Positions 21,473-32,131 are shown, numbered from the stretch's first letter. The stretch: 64,000 nt of DNA from Proteus vulgaris (GCA_901472505.1 LR590468.1:1674001-1738000); one strand, 5' to 3'. Notes: generated by a model not told the origin, from the letters alone. Numbers and translations: made by a program.

Positions 21473-22303
21473 ATGGATGAAACAAAATCGACAAAATTGT
21501 TAACTAAATGTGTAATCGTTGGCGTAGATCAAACAATTGTGCAACACAAAGGATCGCTTAACAGACAAGAAAGCGATTATATTGCACTCGAAGTTCCTGT
21601 TGCATTAGTGTACAACGGAATTTCCCACGTTGTTATGATGGCAAGCCCTAAAAATTTAGAGTTGTTTGCTGTCGGATTTTCTTTATCCGAAGGCATTATA
21701 GAATCTTCTAATGAAATTCGCAGTATCGAAATTGTTGAAAGTTGTAACGGAGGCATTGAAGTTCAAATTGAATTATCAAGCCGACGTTTTATGGGATTAA
21801 AAGAGCGACGCCGAAATATGACTGGGCGTACAGGTTGTGGTATTTGTGGAACAGAACAACTTGAAGAGGTTTTCCGTCCTATTACGCCATTACCTTTTAC
21901 ACAAACATTTGCACTTTCTAATCTTGATAAAGCGTTAGAACAGATGACGACAGTACAAGAAATTGGTGAATTAACTGGGTGCACTCATGCTGCTGTTTGG
22001 TTATCACCAGAGGGTGAAATGCAAGGTGGTTGTGAAGATGTGGGACGTCATGTGGCTCTTGATAAATTGTTGGGCATGAAAGCGCAAGAGAAGTGGTGTC
22101 AAGGGGCGGTATTAGTCTCTAGTCGAGCCAGTTATGAAATGGTGCAAAAAGCGGCTATGTGTGGTGCTGAAATATTATTTGCAGTTTCTGCGGCAACCTC
22201 TTTAGCTGTTGAGGTCGCTAATAAATATAATGTGACGCTGGTGGGCTTTTGTCGTCGAGGAAGAGCAACCGTGTTTACTCATCCACAACGACTAACTGAT
22301 TAA
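21473..22303 (+). CDS. fdhD: Formate dehydrogenase sulfurtransferase FdhD
   Basis: Transfers sulfur from IscS to the molybdenum cofactor of formate dehydrogenase, which is essential for FdoG activity. Its 276 residues match the family. The GRTGCGICG motif (residues about 119-127) carries the conserved CxxC cysteines used in sulfur relay. It is divergent from fdoG across a 178-base region that must hold both promoters, so maturation factor and enzyme are probably co-regulated. Confidence 0.95.
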   Translation: MDETKSTKLLTKCVIVGVDQTIVQHKGSLNRQESDYIALEVPVALVYNGISHVVMMASPKNLELFAVGFSLSEGIIESSNEIRSIEIVESCNGGIEVQIELSSRRFMGLKERRRNMTGRTGCGICGTEQLEEVFRPITPLPFTQTFALSNLDKALEQMTTVQEIGELTGCTHAAVWLSPEGEMQGGCEDVGRHVALDKLLGMKAQEKWCQGAVLVSSRASYEMVQKAAMCGAEILFAVSAATSLAVEVANKYNVTLVGFCRRGRATVFTHPQRLTD

Positions 22304-22321
22304 TGAGCATGAAACACATTA

Positions 22322-22363
22322 AAATAGGTGTAATAACTCTATATTCTCGCATTACACCTATTT
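22322..22363. terminator. Bidirectional terminator between fdhD and the ATP-grasp gene
   Basis: AAATAGGTGTAAT pairs with ATTACACCTATTT, a 13-bp stem with a 16-base loop, between two convergent genes. Confidence 0.75.
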
Positions 22364-22384
22364 GATCTTTCACTTTATTTATAT

Positions 22385-23248
22385 TTATGACCACAGTTTA
22401 CCTAGTGTGTAATCCCATTCTTGTGGCTTAATCGGAATCCGCCCTGCATTTGGAGTAAAGGTCATTTCGCTAAAGATAAGTCTATTTTCAGACATTAAAA
22501 AATCAACACGACAATAATTAAAGTTATCAGCCATTTTTGTGGCTAACTGCAACATTTTTTCAAATTGGATTGGTTTTTCAACCGGTTCTGGCGTGTTGGG
22601 ATCTTCTAATGTGAAGGGTTGTAGTAGCCAGTCTGTATCATACACATTTATATACTCATTCCCTTTGGTATCAGAAATATCAATTTCAGCATAATGAGGA
22701 TGACCATGAAAACAATGAAGACGGCAGGTTGTAGGGATCATAGGGCTTTGTGTATCAAACAAATCAATATATTCTTCACAAAGAATTTGAGGTTTAATAT
22801 TTTTATAATGCCATTCTCGTGTAACAGGATAGAGATTACGTTTTAAATGAAAATGGAGCTTTTTTTTTGCTTTTTCAAAATCAAAGGTTGATTTATCGAG
22901 GCAGATCACCGTGCTTCCACTGTCATGATTGCATTTCAATACAAAGCGTGAAGGGAGTTGAGAGATATCTATTTCATCAGGGTGTGAATAAGTTTTAATA
23001 ATAGGAACAAGGTAGGATGAGCCTATTTTTTCTATCACATAGTCTCTCACTTTAATCTTATCTGCCAAGCGCGTATAAATCGGATTTCTATCAAACAACA
23101 TACGTGCATTGATTTTTTCATTTAGTGAAGTCGGTAGTTTAAAATTAGGCTGGTAACCTAAGTTACGAATGAATTTATTCTTTAAATAAATACGATCAGG
23201 TAATGCGATAGTACGAAATTTTTTGAAATAATATTCTATAAGTTTCAT
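22385..23248 (-). CDS. TupA-like ATP-grasp family protein
   Basis: A 287-residue protein resembling the TupA-like ATP-grasp family found in polysaccharide and teichuronopeptide gene clusters. Supporting segments are KINARMLFDRNPIYTRLADK near the N-terminus, RFVLKCNHDSGS at about residues 98-109, ILCEEYI, and a C-terminal stretch (NYCRVDFLM then FSEMTFTPNAG) that looks like the metal- and ATP-binding end of the fold. The likely chemistry is ATP-dependent amide or ester ligation onto a surface glycan, but the substrate is unknown. It stands alone on the minus strand with no glycan genes beside it. The 240 bases upstream are very AT-rich and hold no visible gene. Confidence 0.7.
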   Translation of the reverse strand: MKLIEYYFKKFRTIALPDRIYLKNKFIRNLGYQPNFKLPTSLNEKINARMLFDRNPIYTRLADKIKVRDYVIEKIGSSYLVPIIKTYSHPDEIDISQLPSRFVLKCNHDSGSTVICLDKSTFDFEKAKKKLHFHLKRNLYPVTREWHYKNIKPQILCEEYIDLFDTQSPMIPTTCRLHCFHGHPHYAEIDISDTKGNEYINVYDTDWLLQPFTLEDPNTPEPVEKPIQFEKMLQLATKMADNFNYCRVDFLMSENRLIFSEMTFTPNAGRIPIKPQEWDYTLGKLWS

Positions 23249-23488
23249 AAGCGAATTTATATTTTAGTTTGTTTTTTATATTAAGAAATAATTAAATTTA
23301 TATTAAAAAAGTATTAACTTATTGAAGCAACGATAAGATGGTTAAATAAATATCTATTTATAATTTTTTTATTAATATAGATATCAACGCATCGATATTG
23401 AGAGTATTGACAGAAATTATTTTAAATTAATATAAAAATAGCGACATTAAGAGAGAATTAACAAATGTAAAAATTGATTAAGAGAATA

Positions 23489-24025
23489 TTAATTGGATGA
23501 CCACTTAGTTATATGAATAGGTTTATCCCAATTATGAAAGCGTAATCCTTTACCTGTTCGATTGCCGTGAGTATCTAATATTTCATAATACTCTTCAACA
23601 ATTTGGCTACGACCACGTTGCCATTCATTGGTTGTTGCAAAAGGATCGATTAAATAGATATCACCGACAACGGTATATAGCTCACCTAAATAGCGAATTT
23701 TTTTTGTACTGCTATTTGAATAATGAGAAAACATAATTTGGTAGGTTTTATAGTGTTCAGGTTGGCCATAAGGGCCATATTTCATCGCGATATAACGAAT
23801 ACCTTGAGGATCAGAGCGGTTTGTACCACCTGGAACGGGCATATCTGGGGTGATATTAAAAAGAGTATACCGAGAGCTTGCAGTAGGTTGTCTTAATGCT
23901 TGTCGATAGCTTTGTGTATCGAGTCCTGTGGTGTTCCATGTTCTGTCCACCAGCCCATTTCCTGCAAAACAGGAAACAGATAATCCTAATAATGAAAGAA
24001 TTATAAATAGGGACTTAGCAAACAT
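23489..24025 (-). CDS. Secreted protein of unknown function
   Basis: I do not recognise this family. ATG 24025 is chosen because AGGAG lies five bases upstream and it begins a good signal peptide (MFAKSLFIILSLLGL, cleavage near SCFAG); in-frame codons further upstream look non-coding. The mature protein is about 160 residues, rich in Tyr, Arg and Thr, with only the signal-peptide cysteine. It includes an NITPDMPVPGGTNRSDPQG stretch and mixed beta-like segments. It is divergent from the nitrilase gene and nothing nearby suggests a function. Confidence 0.6.
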   Translation of the reverse strand: MFAKSLFIILSLLGLSVSCFAGNGLVDRTWNTTGLDTQSYRQALRQPTASSRYTLFNITPDMPVPGGTNRSDPQGIRYIAMKYGPYGQPEHYKTYQIMFSHYSNSSTKKIRYLGELYTVVGDIYLIDPFATTNEWQRGRSQIVEEYYEILDTHGNRTGKGLRFHNWDKPIHITKWSSN

Positions 24026-24224
24026 AAATACTCCTTTATTGCCATTATGATGCCAGAAAATAAGGGATCTATTCCGTGAAACAGAGATGTAGAACCCTGT
24101 TATTTCTTGCTGTAACCCCAATCGATTCCAAAAAGTTATCAAAAAGAGAAAATAAGTGATTTTATTTTGAGCAATAAATACGTTTTTATATCGAGAGAAT
24201 ATAAGGTTTAATAGGTGAAAACGT

Positions 24225-25193
24225 ATGAACACATACCAAACATTGCGAGTCGCGACAGTGCAGTTTCAGCATAAAGCGAATGATAAAACTAATAATCTAG
24301 CGAAAATTCATCAATTTATTGATAAAGCGGCGACTGAAAAGGTAAATGTTTTAGTTTTTCCTGAAATGTGTATTACGGGGTATTGGCATGTTCCTAAATT
24401 ATCGGAGCACTCAGTGTATGCATTAAGTGAAAGAATTTTGGATAGTAGATCATTAGCATTAATAAAACAAAAAGCGATAGAGCATCAGATGGCGATAGGT
24501 GTTGGGTTAATCGAACGGGATGAAGATAACTCTCTTTATAATACATGGGTTGTTTGTATGCCTGATGGCTTATTACATAAACATCGTAAATTACATGCCT
24601 TTGAACATCCAATCATCAATAATGGTGAGCAATACACTGTATTTGATACCCCTTGGGGCGTCAAAATAGGGATACTCATTTGCTGGGATAATAATTTGGT
24701 TGAAAATGCACGAGCTAATGCATTATTAGGTGCTGATATTTTGCTAGCGCCTCATCAAACTGGGGGCACAAATTCACGTAGCCCATATAGCATGAAGCCC
24801 ATTCCTATGATTCTTTGGAAAAACAGACACCAAGATCCAAAATCATTACAAGATGCTTTTCAAGGAGAGCATGGACGAGGTTGGTTAATGCGTTGGTTAC
24901 CAGCAAGAGCCCATGATAACGGGATGTTTGTGCTCTTTAGTAATGGAGTTGGGCGAGATGAGGAAGAAATTCGCACAGGTAATGCGATGATTATTGATCC
25001 TTATGGGCGAGTCGTAAAAGAAAGTAACGCTATTACTGATGATATGGTGATTGCTGATATTGATTTGACGTTATTAGAAAACTCCACAGGAAGACGTTGG
25101 CTAACAGGGAGAAGACCTGAGCTGTATTCTATTTTGACAACGAAATTGGGTAATGAGCAAGATCCTATCTCGGTACGATTTGGTAAAGCATAA
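24225..25193 (+). CDS. Nitrilase-superfamily carbon-nitrogen hydrolase
   Basis: A cytoplasmic amidase/nitrilase-fold hydrolase of 322 residues with the complete catalytic triad: Glu47 in VFPEMCITGY, Lys122 in KHRKLHAFEH and Cys153 in ILICWDNN. The extended insertion after the cysteine (about residues 175-225) distinguishes it from the short omega-amidases. The substrate is not deducible; aliphatic amides, carbamoyl amino acids or nitriles are all possible. It is followed by a LysR-type gene on the same strand after about 175 bases, which may control it. Confidence 0.85.
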   Translation: MNTYQTLRVATVQFQHKANDKTNNLAKIHQFIDKAATEKVNVLVFPEMCITGYWHVPKLSEHSVYALSERILDSRSLALIKQKAIEHQMAIGVGLIERDEDNSLYNTWVVCMPDGLLHKHRKLHAFEHPIINNGEQYTVFDTPWGVKIGILICWDNNLVENARANALLGADILLAPHQTGGTNSRSPYSMKPIPMILWKNRHQDPKSLQDAFQGEHGRGWLMRWLPARAHDNGMFVLFSNGVGRDEEEIRTGNAMIIDPYGRVVKESNAITDDMVIADIDLTLLENSTGRRWLTGRRPELYSILTTKLGNEQDPISVRFGKA

Positions 25194-25368
25194 TTCAATA
25201 AAAAAACAACTCACATTTTGTTAGCTGTTTTTGTTTTAGCTAGAGAATAATTTCAAAGAAAGATAGAACATTTGATTTATCAGGTTGTTGGTGTTGGTTA
25301 TTAATTTTATTTATTTATTCTATGATAGAATAATAAAAGGAAAAATAATGTAGGATTAATGATTAATC

Positions 25369-26256
25369 ATGGACACTCGTTTATTGAATGCCTTTGTTGT
25401 ATTGGCTGAAACCGAACATTTTGGCGAAGCATCATCACGGCTTTGTATTAGTCAGCCTGCACTCACAAAACAAATAAAAACATTAGAAACCCAATTGGGT
25501 ATTACTCTTTTTCAACGTGGGCGCCAAGGTGCAAAACTCACGCCTGAAGGACAATATTTACTTAATCAATCTCAATCAGTATTAAGAGAAGTTCGTCTTT
25601 TAGAAAAACAGGCTCGCCAATTAATTGAGCCTCAAAAGATCGAGCTTTATGCTGGGTTTGGCTTGTCATCATTAAGCTTTATCACCCCTTTATTGGCTAA
25701 ATTTAAGCAAAAATATCCTAATATAACGGTTCATATTGATGATATGCCCTCTAATATAATGGAAGACAAATTACTGTTAAGTGAACTGGATTTAGCTTTT
25801 TCACGTTTGCCTATTTCTGAGCCATTAAAAGGTCTCCAATTAGCACAAGAGAGACTAATGTTAGCTGTTCCAATACAAAATATTACGGTATTAGAGGTGG
25901 ATGATAATCCATTACACTATTTTGATACGCTTGGGCTTATTCAACTTGTGCCTGAAAAAGGAGAAAAGCTTTATCAGCAGATCCATGCTTTTTTAAAGTA
26001 TCATCAAATAAAGCCTCGAGTATTACAACAATCACAAGATATTCAAACACAATTGGCGTTAGTTGCAGCAGGTTTGGGGGTAGCTTTTGTTCCTAATAGT
26101 GCTGAATTTATCTGTGATAAGCAAAAAGTAACACTATTACCACTTTCTGGTTTATATACACAATGGGAAATAGGTATTATTTGGAATAATAATATTAAAA
26201 ATAAAGAGCGTGATCTTCTTATAAATATAGTTTCTGAAGAAATAGATATAACCTAA
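25369..26256 (+). CDS. LysR-family transcriptional regulator
   Basis: A 295-residue LysR regulator. The N-terminal winged helix-turn-helix covers about residues 1-60 (FGEASSRLCISQPALTKQIK, then LGITLFQRGR), followed by a linker helix and a periplasmic-binding-protein-like effector domain (residues about 90-290). LysR proteins usually control a neighbouring gene; the adjacent nitrilase gene is the first candidate. The effector is unknown. Confidence 0.92.
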   Translation: MDTRLLNAFVVLAETEHFGEASSRLCISQPALTKQIKTLETQLGITLFQRGRQGAKLTPEGQYLLNQSQSVLREVRLLEKQARQLIEPQKIELYAGFGLSSLSFITPLLAKFKQKYPNITVHIDDMPSNIMEDKLLLSELDLAFSRLPISEPLKGLQLAQERLMLAVPIQNITVLEVDDNPLHYFDTLGLIQLVPEKGEKLYQQIHAFLKYHQIKPRVLQQSQDIQTQLALVAAGLGVAFVPNSAEFICDKQKVTLLPLSGLYTQWEIGIIWNNNIKNKERDLLINIVSEEIDIT

Positions 26257-26689
26257 TTAATAAAAGAGTCTTTTTTATTTTTAGATGTGATTATGTTTAT
26301 AATTTTATTATATATTAAATTATAAATACTCATTTAATATTAATTAGTTTTAAAATAAAGCGATTTAATTAATTGCGAGACTGTTCACAAAAATAAACAT
26401 GAAATACTTATTGGTTTTTTATGTATTTAAATAAAAAATTAAAGTAAATCATTTAATTAATCTAATTATCATAACATAAGTAGGGTTAATTAAAATCGCT
26501 CTAATTAAAATGTGTTATTTACAATAAAAGAGATTTATTTAATATTACCTACGAACAACACAGCAAACTTTATATTCGTAAGTGAAGCTAGAAAGATAGA
26601 TAAAATATTAATATTTCTGTAAGTGGCTACTTGTTATTTCTATTTATAATAAGTAGCCACACCCTCAAATAAATAATAAGGAAGTTATT
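26257..26689. other. Non-coding region upstream of the hemophilin gene
   Basis: 433 AT-rich bases without a credible gene. It must hold the hemophilin promoter. An inverted pair, AGCGATTTAATT near 26358 and AATTAAAATCGCT near 26488, and the 5' leader hairpin (listed separately) are the only structured elements seen. No convincing Fur box was found. Confidence 0.6.
26623..26660 (+). promoter_or_regulatory. Long stem-loop in the 5' leader of the hemophilin gene
   Basis: GTGGCTACTT pairs perfectly with AAGTAGCCAC. The pairing continues inward through one G-T wobble and four more pairs to an 8-base loop, 15 bp in all. It ends 30 bases before the ATG and just before the AAGGAAG ribosome site. There is no U-tract, so an mRNA-stabilising or translation-control structure is more likely than a terminator. 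Confidence 0.65.
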
Positions 26690-27463
26690 ATGGAAAAACG
26701 TAATAAATTAGTCTGCGCATTATTTATATTAATGGGCTCTCATGCAGTACATGCTGAAATTCACTCTAATCAAAGTGGCCCTTTAACAACGATGGCTGTA
26801 GGTGCAAGTGATCCTGTTCAATATGGTTCTCATCAAATGCCTGGTGGAGAGCCGGGTGTTGGTATTAGCACAGTAGGAGGTGGAAAAAAAATTGGTTTTG
26901 CTTCGTTAACATCAGCAAGAATGAGTGGTGGGGCGGATAGTAATGGAATTTACACTATTCAGCCTAACGAAAGTACGCCTGCTAGTCATAGTAATATGGG
27001 TGTTTTCCACTTTGCCAAAATCACTGATGCCAATGTCTATTTTGGTGACTGGGCAAAAACAACATTAACGACAGATGCGACACATCAAACCTATTATGTC
27101 GGCAAAGATGTCACAACTACATTACCAACAGATAGTGCCACTTATACGGTAATGGGTATTAGTCGATACAGTGGTAGTAATCTACTTTCAGGTACGTTCG
27201 ATGTTAATTTCTCACAAAAGAAAATTGAAGGTTCATTAGTTAATAACCAACGTACAGTTGAGTTAGAAAGAGGAAAACTTTATACAGCAAATAATGAAGT
27301 GACGTTTTCTGCAGATGCAAAGGAAGGATCAACATCAGGGACTGTTGAAGGGGCTTTCTTTGGTGAAAGTGCAGAAGCCTTAGCGGGTATTGTGGTGTTT
27401 AGTACAGATCATAAAAAAGATATTGGTTTTGGTGGTATAAAAAATAGCAGTGACAGTGAATAA
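26690..27463 (+). CDS. Hemophilin-type secreted heme-binding protein (Slam substrate)
   Basis: Likely an extracellular hemophore. A signal peptide spans residues 1-22 (cleavage after SHAVHA) with no lipobox cysteine, so the product should be soluble, as in HphA of Acinetobacter and hemophilin-like T11SS substrates of Xenorhabdus. The N-terminal part is glycine- and histidine-rich and would hold heme. The C-terminal part (from about residue 160) is a small beta-barrel of the TbpB kind, with the typical closing motif VEGAFFGESAEALAGIVVF; this barrel is what Slam exporters recognise. The next genes encode a Slam protein, a TonB-dependent receptor and TonB, the standard hemophilin locus order. 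Family by pattern and context; heme binding is inferred. Confidence 0.85.
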   Translation: MEKRNKLVCALFILMGSHAVHAEIHSNQSGPLTTMAVGASDPVQYGSHQMPGGEPGVGISTVGGGKKIGFASLTSARMSGGADSNGIYTIQPNESTPASHSNMGVFHFAKITDANVYFGDWAKTTLTTDATHQTYYVGKDVTTTLPTDSATYTVMGISRYSGSNLLSGTFDVNFSQKKIEGSLVNNQRTVELERGKLYTANNEVTFSADAKEGSTSGTVEGAFFGESAEALAGIVVFSTDHKKDIGFGGIKNSSDSE

Positions 27464-27584
27464 ATGACAGCAAGCATGGATGCTTCTTGATTTTTTCAAA
27501 AATAATATTATAGATTTATTTGGTAAAACAATCGGTTAATTCTTTAAAAGTGGTATTAGTGGTTATTACGCTAAATGTTAGCAA

Positions 27585-27619
27585 CAGATAATCTGGTATA
27601 GGGTTATCTGTTTTTTTTT
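27585..27619 (+). terminator. Intrinsic terminator between hemophilin and Slam genes
   Basis: CAGATAA pairs with TTATCTG across a 12-base loop and is followed by nine T residues, a textbook intrinsic terminator. It would limit read-through from the hemophore gene into the exporter and receptor genes. Confidence 0.8.
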
Positions 27620-27674
27620 ATCTAAATTAAACCGATTTAAAGGAATTGTTCTTTTGTTTTTATAAGGATATATC

Positions 27675-29036
27675 ATGAATTATTATCAACTCTTAACTAG
27701 AGGGTTACTGGCTTTATTGCTTATTTTATTTTCATTTAATGGGAGTGCAAAAGAGAGCCGCGACAAACTACTTTATTATCTTGAAACAACGAGTACAGCT
27801 AAAGTAGGTCAGCAACTTTATCACTATTTGCAACAACAACAGTGGCAAAAAGCAGAAAGATTACTGCTTTATTATCAACAACAACCTCAACATGAAGCAT
27901 TACTTGTTAATTACGCAAAGGCGTTATTGGCACAAAACAGAGGTGATTTTTTAAACGCTGAATTTTATTATCAGCAACAACTTAAGCAAAAAGCCGATTT
28001 TATCCCAGCTCAAACTGGGCTAATTCAACTTTACTTTCATTTACGAGAATATAAAAAAGCACAGCAACAACTTAATCAACTGAGCAATATTATTGATTTA
28101 TCTAAAGATATTATCCAGTCTATTGAGTTTTATAAGGTTAAGTTAGCCTCTTATTTTCAAGGCCAACGTTTCTATCAACTTGGCTTTTTCTATGACGATA
28201 ATATTAATCATGCACCTTACTTATCTGAAAAAATTGTCTCTCAATCCACTCAAGGAAAAACGACGCTAAGAGGTGCAAAACCTATTGCATCTACAGGAAT
28301 TACTCATTATTTTTCTTTTTATCAACCTTTTATTATTTATTCTTACTATACTTTTTCTTCTTATACTTATGCTAGATATATAGATTATCACTCTCATCGT
28401 AACGCCAATTTTTTTGCATTATATACACAACTGGGTTATCGCTATCAAAAACCTCAATATCAGTGGTCAATAACACCTTATTACGAAATAAAATCATCAC
28501 GGGAACAATATGAATATCAAGCATGGGGAAATGAAACACAGCTTTCTTATTTTATTAATAAAAAGCAAACTATTAATTTAAGCTTGGATTATAAAATAAA
28601 GAAATATCAAAAAACGTTAAATAATTTAAATAGTAAGCGATTTAGTTATAGTGCTTACCATAACTATTATTTTAATAATAAAATACACTTAGTTAATCAA
28701 TTAAATTATCAGTTAGTTCGTAAAAAAAACACTTTATTAAATTATCATCTGTATGGTATAAAAACTGGTATTTATTATCCATTGTCAGCTAATTGGCATA
28801 TCTCTCTTTTTTTACAGTATCAATTTAAATATTTTAATAACTATAATCCTTTATTAAAAAAGAGAAGAAAAGATAATAGTATTATTTTTACAACCAATAT
28901 TAAAAGCAAATCACCTTTTGTTTTAGGGTTTTATCCCACAATTGAATTACGTTATACCCGAAGATTAAGCAATGTGGATTGGTTATATCAATATCAGCAA
29001 CATGAAGTGTTATTTAAATTAGAAAAACAATTTTAA
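27675..29036 (+). CDS. Slam-family outer-membrane exporter (type XI secretion, DUF560)
   Basis: A 453-residue surface lipoprotein assembly modulator. It has a signal peptide (about residues 1-25, cleavage near NGSAK) and an N-terminal periplasmic TPR-like helical domain (about 30-160; AKALLAQNRGDFLNAEFYYQ resembles a TPR unit). The C-terminal beta-barrel (about 165-453) is dominated by Tyr, Asn and Lys and ends in phenylalanine, as outer-membrane barrels do. It should export the hemophilin encoded just upstream. Its position between hemophore and receptor genes, and the length, match the DUF560 family. Confidence 0.88.
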   Translation: MNYYQLLTRGLLALLLILFSFNGSAKESRDKLLYYLETTSTAKVGQQLYHYLQQQQWQKAERLLLYYQQQPQHEALLVNYAKALLAQNRGDFLNAEFYYQQQLKQKADFIPAQTGLIQLYFHLREYKKAQQQLNQLSNIIDLSKDIIQSIEFYKVKLASYFQGQRFYQLGFFYDDNINHAPYLSEKIVSQSTQGKTTLRGAKPIASTGITHYFSFYQPFIIYSYYTFSSYTYARYIDYHSHRNANFFALYTQLGYRYQKPQYQWSITPYYEIKSSREQYEYQAWGNETQLSYFINKKQTINLSLDYKIKKYQKTLNNLNSKRFSYSAYHNYYFNNKIHLVNQLNYQLVRKKNTLLNYHLYGIKTGIYYPLSANWHISLFLQYQFKYFNNYNPLLKKRRKDNSIIFTTNIKSKSPFVLGFYPTIELRYTRRLSNVDWLYQYQQHEVLFKLEKQF

Positions 29037-29077
29037 TTAAATAAGTGACTTCCTTTATTAATTGAATAGGTAAAATA

Positions 29078-32000
29078 ATGCATGTAATGCTTTTTAGAAA
29101 GCGGAAAATTGTGTCAATCTTCGTTTCTCTATCACTATTTTCTCCTTGCTTTTATCTGCAAGCCAAAGAAGATAAAACCAATCTTGGTTATATTCAAGTT
29201 TCTGATAATAAAGAAAAAGATAAACAGGGTTATTCACACGTTTATGAAAAAGATGTTTCTAATGTTTATTTAGGAAAAGAGCTATTAGAGCGTTATCAAG
29301 GCGTTTCTCCCGCTGATTTACTAAAAAGCGCCATTGGTGTTTATAGTGGTGAAGCGCGTAATGGGGGAGCGCTTGATCCTAATATTCGTGGTATTCAAGG
29401 GCAAGGTAGAATACCTGTTACTGTGGATGGGACAGAGCAGGCAATTACCGTTTATCGAGGTTATAGTGGTGCATCTAATCGTAACTATATTGATTCTAAT
29501 CTGATTAGCAGTATCTATATTGAAAAAGGTCCCTCATTAACACCTGATATGAAAACGGGTATTGGTGGGGGTATTGCAGTAAAAACCCTAGATATTCGAG
29601 ATATTGTACCTATTGGCGATTCTTTTGGTATCAATTTTAAAGGAGATATCAGTAATAACTCCACACGGTATAAAGAAGTTTATACAAATATGATTGAAGA
29701 TTACCGCTATTATCCAACGTTTTATCAGCAAAATGCTTACATTATTGATCCTGCTTTAGAAATAACCCCTCAAAAAAGTAAAGTACAAAATTTTCAAGAT
29801 TATTCATTTCGTCTTGGAGTAGGATTTGAAGAAGAAAAATTTAACTTATTATTTGCTTATGCTCTACGAGAGAAAGGAAATTACTTTGCAGGAAAAAGGA
29901 ATGCCAAAAAATATAGTGAGAATAATAAAGACTTATTAGAATCCGTTCATGTAAGGGATGGAACAAGAAATTTTGAGCCTTATTTACCTTTTATTGCTCA
30001 TATTTATCGTCCTGATAATGAAGTCCCTAATACCTCTAATCGTAGTCGCTCTCTTTTAGTTAAAGGAACGTTATTTCCTGAATTAATACACCGTTTTTCT
30101 ATTAATTACCGATACACTGATTTACTATTTGGCGATATTATGCCATCACGTTTAAGTTGGGTTCGTTATGATAAAAATTTAGTCAATCAGTGGCCTCTGG
30201 GAAATATTACACAACAGGCAGGAATATTAACCTATCAATATAAACCAGAAGATAAAAAAACAGATTTACTATTAAGGCTATGGGGTAATTTAACTACAGG
30301 TCATACTAATACACGAGGAGGAAAACCAAGGGAGCCAAAACAAGTGGATCCATTTTCTAATAGAAATACACAATGGGATCTCAGTTATGAGACAGGATTT
30401 ATTGATACATCTTCTCTTTATCAAGAGAACAATCGCTATGGTATCGATTTATCTTCTATATTTAAATTATCGCCTCAATTTTCTATTTCATTTTCCAGTA
30501 ATTATCAGTTTGAAAAATTAGACAGTGATGAATTAGAAGTACCAGCCGGTTTTGATTTTGTTACCTCAGGGCGAGCAGGGCAACGTCATGAAATTAATTT
30601 AGCCCTTTCCACAGATTGGAAGCCACTTTCTTGGTTAGCCATTACTGCTGGCGGCAAATATCATTACTATCATTTAACGGATACTTTTTTAAATAATAAG
30701 CGACGGAATAACGTAAAAGGTTATGAGAAAACCTCATCAATAAGAGGCTTTATTCTTCCTTATCGACGAACTTTAACTGCTGAGGAATATTTATTATATA
30801 GAGCCTATCACCGTATTGATGTAGAAGGTTTACCGGAAGAACTAAAGAATGATCGACGTTATCCAGAAAGCTATAAAAAAATACGTGAGTTTGTACAATC
30901 TAAGTTTATTTACCCTGAATATGAAAACTTACCATTAGAAATAAAAGAAAAGATAATTAATAGTAATGGAGTTAAAAGAGTTCAAGTTGATATGATGCAG
31001 GATGATTTTCTTCGTGATAAACAAGGAAATCTCAACATAAAATCTTCTCAAAAACGTCTTATGGTCACTGAATATACAGTCTTACTTTATGATGAAAATG
31101 GAGAGTTACCTAAAAGTAAAAACATCTTCTTAAGTGGCTATGTTGATATTAATGAAAAAGTACCTGATCCAATTACAGGTGAACTAGTTAATAAGTATGA
31201 AATGGGCGTTTTTAATTCAATACCTATTTATCTTGATGATGATAAAGATAATTTTGCACTAGAGCCCAGCTATCATCATGGCGCATTTTCACCCTTAGTG
31301 TCTGCGACGGTATATGCCAACGATATATTACGTATTTATGGACGTTATACTGAGCAACTACGGTTACCTAATCTATTTGAAGACACCAGTGGTTTTTCTG
31401 GGTCCAAAGCGCGTTATTACGGTTTTAAATTAAAACCCGAACGTGCAAAAAGTACTGAGTTAGGTGTTGTTTTCGATTTGACAGATTGGCTAAATGTGGA
31501 GCGCCATGCCGATATTAAAGTTAATTATTTTCGTACCAATATTGAAAATGTGTTTGATAGAGATACGAATTGGCAAATTAGGCAATTTGAAAAGCAAATA
31601 TTAGAGGGGTTAGAGGTTCAAGCTCGCTTTGATAATGGCTTTATTTTTATGGATACAGCTTTAGTTTATAGCCATAAAAATAAAGTATGTGATAAAAATG
31701 CTTTTAGTAACTATGATCCATTTGGTTTTTTGGGTATTAAAGAGTGTATGACGGGTGGTTATCCTGGTGGTTTTTTACGTACCTCTATTCAACCTAAATA
31801 TTCGGTTAATTTACATTTAGGTACTCGTTGGTTAGATAATAAATTAGAAATTGGTAGTCGCTGGCTTTATTCATCAGAAGTGGAAAATAAAGATGAAAAA
31901 TGGCTAAAAGAAAAATTACCACGAGAAATGTACGGTTAAAATAATAATCCAATGCGTTGGGCAAAAGTCTTTACCGTTGATGCTTATATTAACTATCAAT

Positions 32001-32131
32001 ATAGCCCTAATTTATCTTTTGAAATAACGGGCAGTAATTTATTAAATGAATACTACATTGATCCTTTAACGCGATCAGGTATGCCTGCACCCGGAAGAAC
32101 ATTCCGATTAGGTATGACTGCACAATTTTAA
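29078..32131 (+). CDS. TonB-dependent heme/hemophore receptor with premature in-frame stop
   Basis: Outer-membrane receptor for heme or the heme-loaded hemophore (HphR-like). Signal peptide, then a plug domain (about residues 75-180: SPADLLKSAIGVYSGEARN, NIRGIQGQGRIPVTVDG) and a 22-strand barrel with long loops. The frame meets TAA at 31937-31939 after residue 953 but continues in the same frame for 63 more codons to a normal receptor ending (NPMRW, LTRSGMPAPGRTFRL, final Gln-Phe) at 32131. One base change (TAA to AAA) would restore Gly-Lys-Asn. As written, the last barrel strands and the terminal phenylalanine needed for assembly are lost. It lies between the Slam and tonB genes. It could be a sequencing error or a true inactivation. 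Confidence 0.87.

Noticed and set aside
26457..26476. Fur box upstream of the hemophilin gene
   Set aside because: Only a partial AATTATCA-type half-site is visible in a very AT-rich region; the match is too weak to call.
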